From positions 3,162,001 through 3,226,000 of the forward strand of contig NZ_CP077290.1 of the NCBI RefSeq assembly GCF_019047785.1: a DNA stretch of 64,000 bases, written 5' to 3'. The notes beneath the pieces are model-generated. The model saw nothing but the letters and a program-made list of their open reading frames with translations. It did not search any database and was not told the DNA's origin. Positions 13,416 to 23,041 of the stretch are shown here, one piece after another; position 1 is the first letter of the stretch, and every line of letters starts with the position of its first letter. The position numbers and the translations under genes were made by a program. The stretch is from Enterobacter cancerogenus (lineage in GTDB: Bacteria; Pseudomonadota; Gammaproteobacteria; Enterobacterales; Enterobacteriaceae).

Positions 13416-14522
13416 TCAGTGCGGTGTACGCCCGGTGTTAAAGCGCTTTTCCAGATGTTGGCTATAGCGCGACATGCTAAAACAGAAGATCCAGTAGATC
13501 AGCGCGGCAAAGACATACCCTTCCGTGGACATCCCGAGCCAGGCGGGATCAACGGTGGCTTGCTGCACGCTGCTAAAGAGATCGAACAACCCGATGATGA
13601 TCACCAGGCTGGTATCTTTAAAAAGGGCGATGATCGTGTTGACCAACCCGGGAATAACCAGCTTGAGCGCCTGGGGGAGGATCACCAGCCCCTGCGTTTT
13701 CCAGTAACCCAGCGCCAGGGATTCTGCGGCTTCGTACTGTCCTTTAGGCAGCGCCTGAAGCCCGCCACGAACCACTTCAGCCACATAGGCGGACTGGAAG
13801 AGAATGACCCCGACCAGGGCACGGATCAGCTTGTCTATGGTGGTGCCCTCCGCCATAAACAGCGGCAGCATGACTGATGACATAAACAGAACGGTGATGA
13901 GCGGCACGCCGCGCCAGAATTCAATAAAAATAACGGAGAGCACGCGCACCACCGGCATGGTGGAGCGCCGTCCCAGTGCGAGCAAAATCCCCCACGGCAA
14001 CGCGCCGGCAATCCCAACGGAAGCAATGATCAACGTCAGCGTCAGGCCGCCCCACTGGCGGGTTTCGACGCGTTCCAGCCCCAGAAAACCACCGTACAGC
14101 AGCACCCATACGACAAGGGGATACACAACCGCCCAGCAGGCGATATAGCGTCCACGGTGAGGGACTTTTTTCCAGAACATAACGGCGATGGAGAGCAACC
14201 CGATCGCCAGCGCCAGATTGATCCGCCAGCGCTGTTCATGAGGGTATAACCCATACATGAACTGGCCAAATCGCTGGTGAATAAATACCCAGCATGCTCC
14301 CGCTTTAGTACAGTCTTCGCGAGTCGTGCCCGTCCAGTTTGCCTGTAATAAGGCCCAGTTCAGCAGCGGAGGAAGTAATTCCCACATCAGCCACAGGCAA
14401 ACCACCGTCAGAAGCGAGTTACCCCAGCTGGAAAACAGATTCTTACGTGCCCAGGTAACATAGCGTCCGCCCGGAGAGAGGGATGGGCGCGCAGAGTGTG
14501 ACAGTATCGCTTTACTCATCAT
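13416..14522 (-). CDS. yhdY: polar amino-acid ABC transporter permease YhdY
   Basis: One of the two membrane subunits (AapM type), 368 residues. Membrane segments are evident, including [19 protein letters not shown] and the [20 protein letters not shown] core. The HisMQ-type coupling motif [23 protein letters not shown] near residues 285-305 contacts the ATPase. The long N-terminal extension with extra helices before the core is normal for AapQ/AapM permeases. Two ATGs are adjacent, so the start could be one codon later. It lies between yhdX and yhdZ with gaps of only 6-7 bp. Confidence 0.94.
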   Translation of the reverse strand: MMSKAILSHSARPSLSPGGRYVTWARKNLFSSWGNSLLTVVCLWLMWELLPPLLNWALLQANWTGTTREDCTKAGACWVFIHQRFGQFMYGLYPHEQRWRINLALAIGLLSIAVMFWKKVPHRGRYIACWAVVYPLVVWVLLYGGFLGLERVETRQWGGLTLTLIIASVGIAGALPWGILLALGRRSTMPVVRVLSVIFIEFWRGVPLITVLFMSSVMLPLFMAEGTTIDKLIRALVGVILFQSAYVAEVVRGGLQALPKGQYEAAESLALGYWKTQGLVILPQALKLVIPGLVNTIIALFKDTSLVIIIGLFDLFSSVQQATVDPAWLGMSTEGYVFAALIYWIFCFSMSRYSQHLEKRFNTGRTPH

Positions 14523-14528
14523 CGTTCC

Positions 14529-15710
14529 TTAGCGCTCAACCAGCGCGATGCGGCGGTTGTAGAGGTTCATCAACAACGAAATGCTCAGGCTGATGATCAG
14601 GTAGACAGACATGGTGATGGCGATGGTTTCAATCGCCTGGCCGGTCTGATTAAGCACGGTTCCGGCGAACAGCGACACCATATCCGGATAGCCAATCGCG
14701 GCCGCCAGCGACGAGTTTTTCACAATATTCAGATACTGACTGGTCAGTGGCGGAATGATGACCCGTAGAGCCTGAGGAATAATGACCTGACGCAGCGTCA
14801 CCGTATTTGGCAAGCCCAGAGAGCGTGCGGCCTCGTGTTGTCCATAGGGTACGGCCTGGATCCCTGCTCGAATGATCTCAGCAATAAACGCTGAGGTATA
14901 AATAGACAGCGCCAGCGTCAGGGCGGCCAGCTCCGGGATTAAAACCATACCACCCTGGAAATTAAACCCGCGCAGGTGGGGAACATCCCAGTGCAGCGCG
15001 GCGCCAAACAGACTCCGGGCAGCCCATGGCAGGACAACAATCAACGCTAGCGCGAATGGCCATGTCTTACGAAGTTGTCCGGTTTTAACCTGGTGTTTCC
15101 GGTTATAGCGAAACAGACCGCCAGAGATGACAAGCGCAAGTGCAATAGCGATAACAAAGGCGTATATCCCCTCAGCAACCTGAGGGGAAGGGATGTAGAG
15201 CCCCCGGTTGCTGAGAAAAAGCAGGTCGAAAGCGTCTACGGCCTGGCGCGGCCCCGGGAGGTTGCGCAGGACAGCGAAATACCAGAAAAAGATCTGCAAC
15301 AAGGGCGGGATATTGCGGAACGTCTCAATGTAAAAGGTCGACAGTTTCCTCAACAACCAGTTATCGGAAAGCCGCGCCAGGCCAATGAAGAACCCAAGCA
15401 GCGACGCGAAAACGATGCACAGAGCCGAGACCAGTAGCGTATTCAGCAGACCAACCACAAACACGCGCCCGTAGGTATCACCTTCCTGGTAATCGATAAG
15501 ATGCTGAACAATTCCAAAACCCGCGCTGCGATCCAGGAATGCAAAGCCGGATGTAATACCGCGATTATTCAGATTGGTCACGGTGTTATGAATTATATAA
15601 GCGGCGATGACGACAACCGCGATAACAGCAATAATCTGAAATAGCCAGGCGCGGACCGCGGGATGAGAAAAGGATAGCGATCCTTTTATGGCAGAGCGGC
15701 GATGGGGCAT
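14529..15710 (-). CDS. yhdX: polar amino-acid ABC transporter permease YhdX
   Basis: The second membrane subunit (AapQ type), 393 residues, the usual length. It has an N-terminal membrane helix (LFQIIAVIAVVVIAAYII) and a permease core split by a long loop, with LLNTLLVSALCIVFASLLG before it. The coupling motif EAARSLGLPNTVTLRQVIIPQAL lies near residue 295. It would form a heterodimer with YhdY in the inner membrane. It is 67 bp downstream of yhdW, and that gap holds a stable hairpin that may lower its expression relative to the binding protein. Confidence 0.94.
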   Translation of the reverse strand: MPHRRSAIKGSLSFSHPAVRAWLFQIIAVIAVVVIAAYIIHNTVTNLNNRGITSGFAFLDRSAGFGIVQHLIDYQEGDTYGRVFVVGLLNTLLVSALCIVFASLLGFFIGLARLSDNWLLRKLSTFYIETFRNIPPLLQIFFWYFAVLRNLPGPRQAVDAFDLLFLSNRGLYIPSPQVAEGIYAFVIAIALALVISGGLFRYNRKHQVKTGQLRKTWPFALALIVVLPWAARSLFGAALHWDVPHLRGFNFQGGMVLIPELAALTLALSIYTSAFIAEIIRAGIQAVPYGQHEAARSLGLPNTVTLRQVIIPQALRVIIPPLTSQYLNIVKNSSLAAAIGYPDMVSLFAGTVLNQTGQAIETIAITMSVYLIISLSISLLMNLYNRRIALVER

Positions 15711-15741
15711 AAAAAAACCTCGGTAACCATGTCTCCGGAGT

Positions 15742-15763
15742 GGGCACCGCGAGCGCAGTGCCC
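15742..15763 (-). repeat. intercistronic hairpin between yhdW and yhdX
   Basis: The arms GGGCAC (15742-15747) and GTGCCC (15758-15763) flank a GC-rich loop. There is no U-tract, so it is more likely an mRNA-stabilising or processing hairpin that favours the periplasmic binding protein than a terminator. Confidence 0.5.
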
Positions 15764-15777
15764 GTTACAGCCGATGC

Positions 15778-16803
15778 TTAACGTACAGGTGGGGCGTACT
15801 GAATGCCGCCGTTGTTCCAGAGATTGTTCTGGCCGCGTTTTATCTTCAGCGGACTTTCAGAACCCACGTTGCGCTCGAAAATTTCGCCATAATTCCCGAC
15901 CTGTTTAACGATGTGGTAAGCCCATTTGTTATCAAGCTTCAGGTCTTTGCCGAAATCGCCCTCTTTGCCCAGCAGGTGTGACATATCCGGTGTCGATGGA
16001 TTTGCAGCTTTCTCATCGACGTTTTTCGAGGTGACGCCCATCTCCTCTGCATTCAACATGGCGAACAGCGTCCAGCGCACGATGGAGAACCAGTCTTCAT
16101 CACCACGGCGAACGACGGGGCCGAGAGGTTCTTTAGAAATAACCTCAGGAAGGACAATCCATTCAGCCGGATTACTCAGCTTAATTCGCAGGGCATACAG
16201 CTGCGACTGGTCCGACGCAAGCGTATCGCAACGTCCTGATTCCAGCGCTTTCGCTGACTCATCTGAGCGGTCAAAGGTGACCGGGGTGTACTTCATGCTA
16301 TTTGCTTTGAAGTAATCTGCGACGTTAAGCTCAGTGTCCGTTCCCGCCTGAATACATACAGTTGCGCCGTCCAGCTCTTTGGCACTTTTCAGGCCAGCTT
16401 TATTGTGGGTGAGGAACCCGATACCGTCGTAATAGGTTACACCGGTGAATGACATGCCCATACCGGCATCACGTGAAGATGTCCAGGTGGTATTACGCGA
16501 CAGCATATCCACTTCGCCTGACTGCAACGCCGTGAAACGTTCTTTTGCCGTAAGCGGGGTATATTTCACTTTGCTGTCATCACCGAAAACCGCAGCGGCA
16601 ACGCCACGGCAGACATCAACGTCGATGCCGGTAAATTTGCCGTTTGCATCGGCATAAGAGAAGCCAGGCAAACCGTCGCTGATCCCACATTGTACAAAAC
16701 CTTTCTTTTTAACGGCATCCAGCGTCGTACCCGCATGGGCCTGGCTGGCAACAGCAAACAACACGCCCGCTGCGGCCAGGCTGGCTATCATCGTCTTTTT
16801 CAT
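15778..16803 (-). CDS. yhdW: polar amino-acid ABC transporter periplasmic binding protein YhdW
   Basis: The solute-binding subunit (AapJ type), 341 residues. A Sec signal peptide is clear (basic start MKKTM, hydrophobic run, cleavage after ASQAHA). The family-3 binding fold follows, with GFSYADANGKFTGIDVDVCR and AKERFTALQSGEVDMLSRNT near residues 45-120. It is first in yhdWXYZ and is preceded by a sigma-54 promoter, consistent with nitrogen-limitation control. The reading frame is complete. Confidence 0.95.
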   Translation of the reverse strand: MKKTMIASLAAAGVLFAVASQAHAGTTLDAVKKKGFVQCGISDGLPGFSYADANGKFTGIDVDVCRGVAAAVFGDDSKVKYTPLTAKERFTALQSGEVDMLSRNTTWTSSRDAGMGMSFTGVTYYDGIGFLTHNKAGLKSAKELDGATVCIQAGTDTELNVADYFKANSMKYTPVTFDRSDESAKALESGRCDTLASDQSQLYALRIKLSNPAEWIVLPEVISKEPLGPVVRRGDEDWFSIVRWTLFAMLNAEEMGVTSKNVDEKAANPSTPDMSHLLGKEGDFGKDLKLDNKWAYHIVKQVGNYGEIFERNVGSESPLKIKRGQNNLWNNGGIQYAPPVR

Positions 16804-16887
16804 AATGCATCCTGTGTGGCGAAATTATCGTTATAAAGGCGTTTTGAAACGCTTTGACCTGTCTGTGGATGTGGCCGACGTTTATAA

Positions 16888-16903
16888 AGCAAACGTAATG
16901 CCA
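16888..16903 (-). promoter_or_regulatory. sigma-54 promoter of yhdWXYZ
   Basis: The minus strand reads TGGCATTACGTTTGCT. This matches the sigma-54 consensus TGGCAC-N5-TTGCW at all but one position and has the exact GG/GC spacing. Transcription would start near 16876, about 70 bases before the yhdW ATG. Control of yhdWXYZ by NtrC is reported for E. coli, as I recall. Confidence 0.75.
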
Positions 16904-16985
16904 GGTTTACGCCCGATAAAATAAACGAGAACAGGGCGCACAATGCTGAGTGTAGACAGGGTTAAATAAATCGAATGCTCTGGAA

Positions 16986-17022
16986 TGGTGCGAAATTCCA
17001 ACCTGCGCCACAAATTGGAGCA
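16986..17022 (-). promoter_or_regulatory. possible NtrC enhancer half-sites
   Basis: TGGTGC (16986-16991), GCGCCA (17005-17010) and TGGAGCA (17016-17022) resemble half-sites of the NtrC consensus TGCACCA-N3-TGGTGCA. They lie about 110-145 bp upstream of the predicted start, a usual enhancer distance. No complete site with canonical spacing is present, so this is tentative. Confidence 0.35.
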
Positions 17023-17226
17023 AAAGTTTATTTAAGCGCATGTTTAAACGAAAGATAGTTTCTGACGTGAATATTGGCAGGGTATTGAATGTAATTAATA
17101 TGTGAAAATAATCACGAAGAAAAATGAAATTAAATAGACGATACAAAAAAAGATGTGACGGGTTTTTGAATGACGGTTTTCCCTGAATTTAACATTAACC
17201 TTTTTACGTTCAGGAAGAAGGGAAGC

Positions 17227-17252
17227 AAAAGCGCGGACTGAGCCGCGCTTTC
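17227..17252 (-). terminator. intrinsic terminator after yhdV
   Basis: GCGCGG (17231-17236) pairs with CCGCGC (17243-17248). On the minus strand the stem is followed by TTTT. It lies just past the yhdV stop codon. Confidence 0.75.
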
Positions 17253-17262
17253 AAAGACGTTT

Positions 17263-17484
17263 TTATTTGGTCAGGGCGACGATGCCCAGCGTCAGACCTG
17301 CGATAGCGGCAGCGCCACCGGCAATGGCACCTGCAGTTTCCCAGTTATCCTGGGTGGTGCCTTTCATGCAGGTATTGGTATGAACCAGTCGGCCCTGATC
17401 GTCGTATACCGGTACACATGGAGAATCGTGTGCGCAACCAGCAAGCAGCGCAGCGAGAAGTGCAACGGAAATGAATCTTTTCAT
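17263..17484 (-). CDS. yhdV: small lipoprotein YhdV
   Basis: A 73-residue lipoprotein of unknown function. The signal peptide MKRFISVALLAALLAGC ends in the lipobox LLAGC, so the mature protein is anchored by lipidated Cys17. The +2 residue is Ala, which predicts transport to the outer membrane. A hydrophobic glycine-rich tail (GAIAGGAAAIAGLTLGIVAL) follows. It is monocistronic with its own terminator and sits downstream of acrF as in E. coli. Confidence 0.92.
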   Translation of the reverse strand: MKRFISVALLAALLAGCAHDSPCVPVYDDQGRLVHTNTCMKGTTQDNWETAGAIAGGAAAIAGLTLGIVALTK

Positions 17485-17692
17485 GATGTTACCTCAGTGT
17501 TTTCTCACATTCGCCTTAAAGCCAGAGCGGCAATTAACGAATTAGCACCTATTTTACCACTGCTATAAGCCCATCCCGCATGGGGAATAATCTCAAATTA
17601 TGTGGTTTGTAAAAATCATGGAGAAAAACGGACGCTAAAAGTAATTAATGGAGAAAGTGTGGAGCACATGAAACGTTATTCTCGCGGGAATT

Positions 17693-17717
17693 AAAAAAGG
17701 CACCAGAGGTGCCTTTT
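17693..17717 (-). terminator. intrinsic terminator after acrF
   Basis: GGCACC (17699-17704) and GGTGCC (17708-17713) form a hairpin that, on the minus strand, is followed by TTTTTT. It ends the acrEF transcript. Confidence 0.8.
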
Positions 17718-17727
17718 CAGTCATTCA

Positions 17728-20700
17728 TTAATCTTTATGTTTCGTGAAACGTCGCCGCACCACCACAAAGAAGACGGGCACGAAGAAGATGGCCAGCAGG
17801 GTCGCTGAAAGCATCCCTCCCATTACGCCCGTGCCGACGGCGTTTTGCGCACCGCTGCCTGCACCACTGCTAATGACCAGCGGCATGACGCCGAGAATAA
17901 ATGCCAGAGACGTCATCAGGATAGGGCGCAAGCGCATTCGCGAGGCCTCAAGCGTCGCTTCGATAATGCCTTTACCCTCTTTATCCATGAGATCTTTAGC
18001 AAATTCAACGATCAATATGGCGTTCTTGGCCGCCAAACCGATGGTTGTGAGCAGGCCCACCTGGAAGTAAACATCGTTGTTCAGCCCGCGCATCGATGCG
18101 GCAAGAAGCGCACCGATGACGCCTAACGGCACAACCAGCATGACCGAGAACGGAATAGACCAGCTTTCATAAAGAGCGGCCAGGCATAAGAACACCACGA
18201 TCAGTGAAATGGCGTATAACGCCGGTGCCTGGTTACCGGAAAGTCGTTCCTGGTAAGACATCCCCGTCCAGTCATAGCCGATACCAGCAGGCAGTTTTGA
18301 GGCCAGGCTTTCCATTAACGCCATTGCTTCACCGGTACTTTTTCCCGGTGCGGACTCACCAAGGATCTCCATTGATGGCATCCCATTGAAGCGCTCCAGA
18401 CGTGGCGAACCGTACACCCAGTGTGAGCTGCTAAAGGCCGAGAAGGGGACCATTTCACCGTTCGCGCTACGGACATACAGGCTGTTAATGTCGCCAGGCA
18501 ACATACGGAAACGGGCATCGGCCTGAACGTACACTTTTTTCACGCGTCCATGGTCGATAAAGTCGTTTACATAGGTGCCACCCAACGCCGTTGAGACGGT
18601 CTGGTTTACATCAGAAACGCTTACGCCTAAGGCTTGGGCTTTCTCCTGATCGACATCCAGCTTGAACTGAGGCGTATCTTCCAGGCCGTTAGGACGCACG
18701 CGAACCAGCAGGTCAGGATGCTCTCTTACCATACCAAGCAGCTGATTACGTGCCTGCGTAAGTTGCGTATGTCCCAGGTTTGCCTGATCTATCAATTCAA
18801 AGTCGAAGCCAGTCGCGGTACCCAGCTCAATAATAGCGGGTAGGTTGAACGGGAAGACCAGGCCATCTTTGATTTGGCTGAAGGCTTTCGTTGCGCGGCT
18901 CACAATTGCACCTACGCCATTTTCCTTACCCGGACGTTCTTCCCAGGGCTTGAGGCTGACAAACGCGATGCCTGAGTTTTGGCCCTGGCCGCTAAAGCTG
19001 AACCCGTTTACCGTGAAGACAGATTCAACGTTCGCTTTCTCTTTCGTCAGATAGTAATCCTGAACCTGATCCAGCACCTTCTGGGTGCGCATCTGCGTAG
19101 CACCGGCTGGCAGCTGCACCATCGTCATGAACACCCCCTGATCCTCTTCGGGCAGGAACGAGGTCGGCAGGCGCAGGAACAGCACCGCCATGCCGCCGAC
19201 GATAATGAGATAGACCAGCAGATAACGCCCGGTTTTGCGTAAGATCCCGCTCACGCTGTTACTGTAATGATCCACGCTCCTGTCAAACAGCGCGTTAAAC
19301 CAGCCAAAGAACCCCCCTTTCTTCTCGTGGTGATCGCCGGAAACGGGTTTAAGCAGTGTGGCGCACAGCGCAGGCGTTAAAATCAGCGCAACCAGCACCG
19401 AGAGCGCCATGGCAGAGACGATAGTCAGTGAGAACTGGCGGTAGATGGCGCCGGTCGAGCCGCCAAAGAAGGCCATCGGAATAAAGACCGCCGAAAGAAC
19501 CATGGCGATGCCGACCAGTGCGCCCTGGATCTGTTCCATCGACTTCTGCGTCGCCTCTTTGGGCGGCAGTTTGTCTTCAACCATGACGCGCTCGACGTTC
19601 TCGACGACCACGATGGCATCATCCACCAGCAAGCCTATCGCCAGCACCATCCCAAACATCGTCAGGGTGTTTATGGAGAAACCAAACGCCGCCAGGATGG
19701 CGAAGGTGCCAAGCAGCACGACCGGCACGGCAATTGTCGGGATCAGCGTTGCCCGCAGATTTTGCAGGAACAGATACATCACCAGGAAAACGAGAATGAT
19801 CGCTTCAAACAGCGTTTTCACCACTTCGTGAATAGAGATCTTCACGAAAGGTGTGGTGTCGTACGGATAAACGACTCTCAGGCCCTGTGGAAAGAAGGGT
19901 TGCAGCTGCGCCAGCTTGCTCTTAATGGCGGCAGCTGTATCCAGCGCGTTTGCACCGGTAGCCAGTTTGATCCCAAGGCCGGTTGCCGCCTGGCCATTAA
20001 TCTTGGTGACCATGTTGTAGTTTTCGCCGCCCAGCTCAATTCGGGCAACATCCTTCAGATGCACCATTGAGCCATCCGGGTTGACCTTCAGCGTGACCCG
20101 ACCAAACTCTTCCGGCGATTTCAAACGCGTTTGAGCAATAATTGAGGCGTTTAACTGCTGTCCGGGTATAGACGGTGTACCGCCTAACTGACCCGCTGCA
20201 ATCTGGTTGTTCTGCGTCTTTAACTGGTTAATCACATCCAGAGGGGTAAGCTGGTATTTGTTCATGGCGTTACTGTCGAGCCAGATACGCATCGCGTACT
20301 GCGCACCAAACAGCTGAACATCGCCAACCCCTGAGGTCCGGCTAATTGCATCTTTCACGTTCGAGGCGACATAGTCAGAGATATCATCCTGGCTCAGACT
20401 TTTATTATCAGAAACAAATCCCGCCACCAGCAGGAAGCTACTGCTGGATTTTTCTACGCCGATCCCTTGCTGCTGTACTTCTTGTGGGAGCAGCGGCATC
20501 GCCAGCTGAAGTTTGTTTTGAACCTGAACCTGAGCAATGTCAGGGTCGGTCCCCGACTGGAACGTCAGGGTAATGGTCACATTACCTGCGGAATCGCTGG
20601 TGGACGACATGTACATCAGGTTATCGATGCCGTTCATGTTCTGCTCGATAACCTGGGTGACGGTATCCTGAACCGTCTGCGCATCCGCACCCGGGTACGT

Positions 20701-20841
20701 CGCCGTGACGGCGACCGCAGGGGGAGCAATGGTTGGATATTGTGCGACGGGCAGTTTTAAAATGGCGAGGCCGCCCGCAATCATCAAAATAATGGCGAGC
20801 ACCCAGGCGAAAACTGGCCGCTGAATAAAGAAATTAGCCAT
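17728..20841 (-). CDS. acrF: RND multidrug efflux pump inner-membrane subunit AcrF
   Basis: AcrF is a proton-driven drug/detergent exporter that works with AcrE and an outer-membrane channel, normally TolC. The 1037-residue protein has the HAE1 pattern: a membrane helix at the start ([21 protein letters not shown]), two large periplasmic loops and twelve predicted membrane helices. The proton-relay aspartate pair lies in [17 protein letters not shown] near residue 407. It is closest to AcrF/AcrB of E. coli by eye, and the acrS-acrE-yhdV context settles AcrF. It follows acrE by 11 bp. Confidence 0.96.
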   Translation of the reverse strand: MANFFIQRPVFAWVLAIILMIAGGLAILKLPVAQYPTIAPPAVAVTATYPGADAQTVQDTVTQVIEQNMNGIDNLMYMSSTSDSAGNVTITLTFQSGTDPDIAQVQVQNKLQLAMPLLPQEVQQQGIGVEKSSSSFLLVAGFVSDNKSLSQDDISDYVASNVKDAISRTSGVGDVQLFGAQYAMRIWLDSNAMNKYQLTPLDVINQLKTQNNQIAAGQLGGTPSIPGQQLNASIIAQTRLKSPEEFGRVTLKVNPDGSMVHLKDVARIELGGENYNMVTKINGQAATGLGIKLATGANALDTAAAIKSKLAQLQPFFPQGLRVVYPYDTTPFVKISIHEVVKTLFEAIILVFLVMYLFLQNLRATLIPTIAVPVVLLGTFAILAAFGFSINTLTMFGMVLAIGLLVDDAIVVVENVERVMVEDKLPPKEATQKSMEQIQGALVGIAMVLSAVFIPMAFFGGSTGAIYRQFSLTIVSAMALSVLVALILTPALCATLLKPVSGDHHEKKGGFFGWFNALFDRSVDHYSNSVSGILRKTGRYLLVYLIIVGGMAVLFLRLPTSFLPEEDQGVFMTMVQLPAGATQMRTQKVLDQVQDYYLTKEKANVESVFTVNGFSFSGQGQNSGIAFVSLKPWEERPGKENGVGAIVSRATKAFSQIKDGLVFPFNLPAIIELGTATGFDFELIDQANLGHTQLTQARNQLLGMVREHPDLLVRVRPNGLEDTPQFKLDVDQEKAQALGVSVSDVNQTVSTALGGTYVNDFIDHGRVKKVYVQADARFRMLPGDINSLYVRSANGEMVPFSAFSSSHWVYGSPRLERFNGMPSMEILGESAPGKSTGEAMALMESLASKLPAGIGYDWTGMSYQERLSGNQAPALYAISLIVVFLCLAALYESWSIPFSVMLVVPLGVIGALLAASMRGLNNDVYFQVGLLTTIGLAAKNAILIVEFAKDLMDKEGKGIIEATLEASRMRLRPILMTSLAFILGVMPLVISSGAGSGAQNAVGTGVMGGMLSATLLAIFFVPVFFVVVRRRFTKHKD

Positions 20842-20852
20842 GAAGTCTTCCC

Positions 20853-21992
20853 TTAACTGGCAGGAGTAGCGGCGGTATCAGGTGTTGCCACAACGGTGAC
20901 GCCAGGACGGACTTTCTGCAGGCCGCTAACGATCACGCGCTCCCCATTTTTCAGCCCTTTCGTTACCAGCCAGCGATCGCCAATGGCCTGTGGCGCAACG
21001 ATCGTACGTGTTTCAACCTGATTTTTGTCGTTCACGACCAGCACGGTTGCATCGCCGCGTGGCGTACGGGTGACGCCCTGCTGCGGAACCAGAATGGCAT
21101 CCGGTTGCGTACCTTCATCTATGCGGGCGCGCACAAACATGCCGGGTAAAAGCATGTGCTGTGGGTTCGGGAACAGCGCTCGCAGGGTGATAGATCCGGT
21201 GCTTTCATCGACGGTGACATCGGAGAACTGAAGCGTGCCTTTCAGCGGATAGGGTTGACCATTTTCCATGATCAGTTCAACCGAGCTGGCATTTTCGCCT
21301 TTCTGCAGGCTCGTCTGTTTCAGACGCATAAATTCGCCGCTGGACTGGGTAACGTCGACATAAATCGGGTCGAGCTGTTGCACCGTCGCCAGCGCAGTAG
21401 ACTGCCCGTTCGTGACGAGCGCGCCTTCGGTGACGCTGGATTTACCAATACGACCGTCAATAGGAGAAGTGACTTTGGTATACGCAAGATTGATACGTGC
21501 GCTTTCCATACCGGCTTTTGCTGCCACGACGCTGGCATCGGCCTGTTGCGCGTTTGCCACGGCCTGATCGTACTCTTGCTTGCTGACGTACTGCGTACCG
21601 ACCAGGGGGACATAACGCTTCACCGTCAGATGAGCAATATTCGCCGCCGCCTGCGCTTTTACCAGATCGCCTTTTGCGCTGTCGTAAGCTGCCTGGTAGG
21701 TGGCAGGGTCGATTTGATAAAGAGACTGGCCCGCTTTGACATCACTGCCTTCAGTAAAATTACGACGCAGAATGATTCCACTCACCTGAGGACGAACCTC
21801 CGCAACGCGAAAAGCATCCGTTCTGCCCGGTAACTCTGTGGTGACCGCCAGCGGGGCGCTTTTAACGATGTGAACGCTAACCTGTGGCGGCTGCGCATGC
21901 TGCTGTACATTATCCTGCCCATCACATCCGGCGAGCAGCGCGGCGCAGACAATGAAACCGGATAAAGGTAAGAGTCTGAAATGATTGGTCAT
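20853..21992 (-). CDS. acrE: RND efflux periplasmic adaptor lipoprotein AcrE
   Basis: The membrane-fusion subunit of AcrEF, 379 residues. The signal peptide ends in the lipobox LLAGC, so it is lipid-anchored in the inner membrane. The HlyD-type order is visible: beta-barrel and lipoyl halves around the segment [27 protein letters not shown], a helical hairpin (about residues 100-175), and the returning lipoyl half with [18 protein letters not shown]. It is transcribed leftward with acrF and divergent from acrS. Confidence 0.95.
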   Translation of the reverse strand: MTNHFRLLPLSGFIVCAALLAGCDGQDNVQQHAQPPQVSVHIVKSAPLAVTTELPGRTDAFRVAEVRPQVSGIILRRNFTEGSDVKAGQSLYQIDPATYQAAYDSAKGDLVKAQAAANIAHLTVKRYVPLVGTQYVSKQEYDQAVANAQQADASVVAAKAGMESARINLAYTKVTSPIDGRIGKSSVTEGALVTNGQSTALATVQQLDPIYVDVTQSSGEFMRLKQTSLQKGENASSVELIMENGQPYPLKGTLQFSDVTVDESTGSITLRALFPNPQHMLLPGMFVRARIDEGTQPDAILVPQQGVTRTPRGDATVLVVNDKNQVETRTIVAPQAIGDRWLVTKGLKNGERVIVSGLQKVRPGVTVVATPDTAATPAS

Positions 21993-22393
21993 TACGGTTC
22001 CTTTAAATACCCGTTTACCGATATTTGTCGTGAATCGGTGAACAGGGTAGGGGGCAAAAAATAAAAATGTAGCTGCGTATAATAGTGAGGAAAGATAATG
22101 TTTTTTAATTTATAAGTGCGACGCCAGGTCGTGCGAGTTAAAAATCGGAATCTGACCAGGTGCTTTTATGAATAAACTTCTGGCAATTTAGTTAGATAAT
22201 GGAGGATGTAGTTAAACTACATTCATAAATTACGTGAATTTAATTGTGATTATGTATTTGCCATAATTATAAATGAATGCCATTGACTTTTTTTGTGCAA
22301 ACTTATTTCTCGTTATAGGGAATAATTTTGTTTACACGACAATCCCACTTTTCCTCGTAGTGCATTCATCCTGAGAGCAATGAGTAGCAGTTT
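21993..22393. promoter_or_regulatory. acrE-acrS divergent control region (no gene)
   Basis: A 401-bp AT-rich region holds the promoters for acrEF (left) and acrS (right). Its strongest feature is the palindrome at 22206-22222. A TTGACT hexamer at 22283-22288 has no well-spaced -10 box, so I do not assign an acrS promoter. A/T richness fits H-NS silencing of acrEF, which is known in E. coli, but that is inference. Confidence 0.55.
22206..22222. promoter_or_regulatory. 17-bp palindrome, candidate AcrS/AcrR operator
   Basis: ATGTAGTTAAACTACAT is a perfect inverted repeat of 8-bp arms about one central base, in the acrE-acrS intergenic region. TetR-family repressors such as AcrR and AcrS bind palindromes of this size near their own genes. 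Confidence 0.5.
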
Positions 22394-23041
22394 ATGGCGC
22401 GAAAAAAGAAAGAAGATGCACAGAAAACCCGACAACAGTTGATTGAAGCTGCCATCGAACAGTTCGCCACGCGTGGCGTCACCAACACAACCCTCACCGA
22501 CATTGCGGACGCCGCGCAGGTGACGCGCGGGGCGATCTACTGGCATTTTTCCAGTAAATCAGAAATATTCAACGCTATCTGGGAGCAACAACTTCCCTTG
22601 CGCGACATTATTCGCGAACGCCTGCCGTTCACGGAAAATGACGACCCTTTAAGGATGCTTCGCGAACAATTTATCGCGGCGCTGCAATATATTGCCCGGG
22701 AGCCACGCCAGTGCGCCCTGTTACAAATTCTGTATCATAAATGTGAATTTAATAACGATATGATTTCAGAGTGTGAAATTAGACGGCGTATCGGCTTTAA
22801 TGATGAGCATCTACGCGCGACGCTGGAAAAGTGTATCGCCAGAAAAGTTATCTCTCCGCAGGTAAATATTGATCTGGTCCTGATCGTTTTTCATGGTTTC
22901 TTTAGCGGAATAATTAAAAACTGGTTAATGAACAGTACCCGTTTCAATCTTTATCAACAGGCACCCGCGCTGGTGGATAATATTTTGACGACGCTGCACA
23001 TCACGCGAGTGCCGTCAGTGGCATACAATACGGCGTCATGA
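22394..23041 (+). CDS. acrS: TetR-family repressor AcrS
   Basis: A 215-residue TetR/AcrR-type regulator. The N-terminal DNA-binding domain is clear: QQLIEAAIEQFATRGVTNTT, then the helix-turn-helix LTDIADAAQVTRGAIYWHFS (about residues 30-50). A divergent ligand-binding domain follows. In E. coli AcrS (EnvR) represses acrAB and probably acrEF. It is divergent from acrEF. Its last six bases overlap the convergent MHYT gene. It is slightly shorter than the 220 residues I recall for E. coli. Confidence 0.94.
   Translation: MARKKKEDAQKTRQQLIEAAIEQFATRGVTNTTLTDIADAAQVTRGAIYWHFSSKSEIFNAIWEQQLPLRDIIRERLPFTENDDPLRMLREQFIAALQYIAREPRQCALLQILYHKCEFNNDMISECEIRRRIGFNDEHLRATLEKCIARKVISPQVNIDLVLIVFHGFFSGIIKNWLMNSTRFNLYQQAPALVDNILTTLHITRVPSVAYNTAS

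Larger units (their letters stand above)
16804..17262 (-). other. AT-rich regulatory region upstream of yhdW (no gene)
   Basis: This 459-bp stretch contains the sigma-54 promoter of yhdWXYZ (16888-16903) and possible NtrC half-sites (16986-17022). On its far side is the terminator of yhdV (17227-17252). Short open frames inside it show no family resemblance and are not annotated. Confidence 0.7.

Noticed and set aside
17728..20841. Possibility that the RND pump is AcrB or AcrD
   Set aside because: The gene order acrS-acrE-acrF-yhdV-yhdW is that of the AcrEF locus and the sequence follows AcrF in its variable stretches, as recalled.
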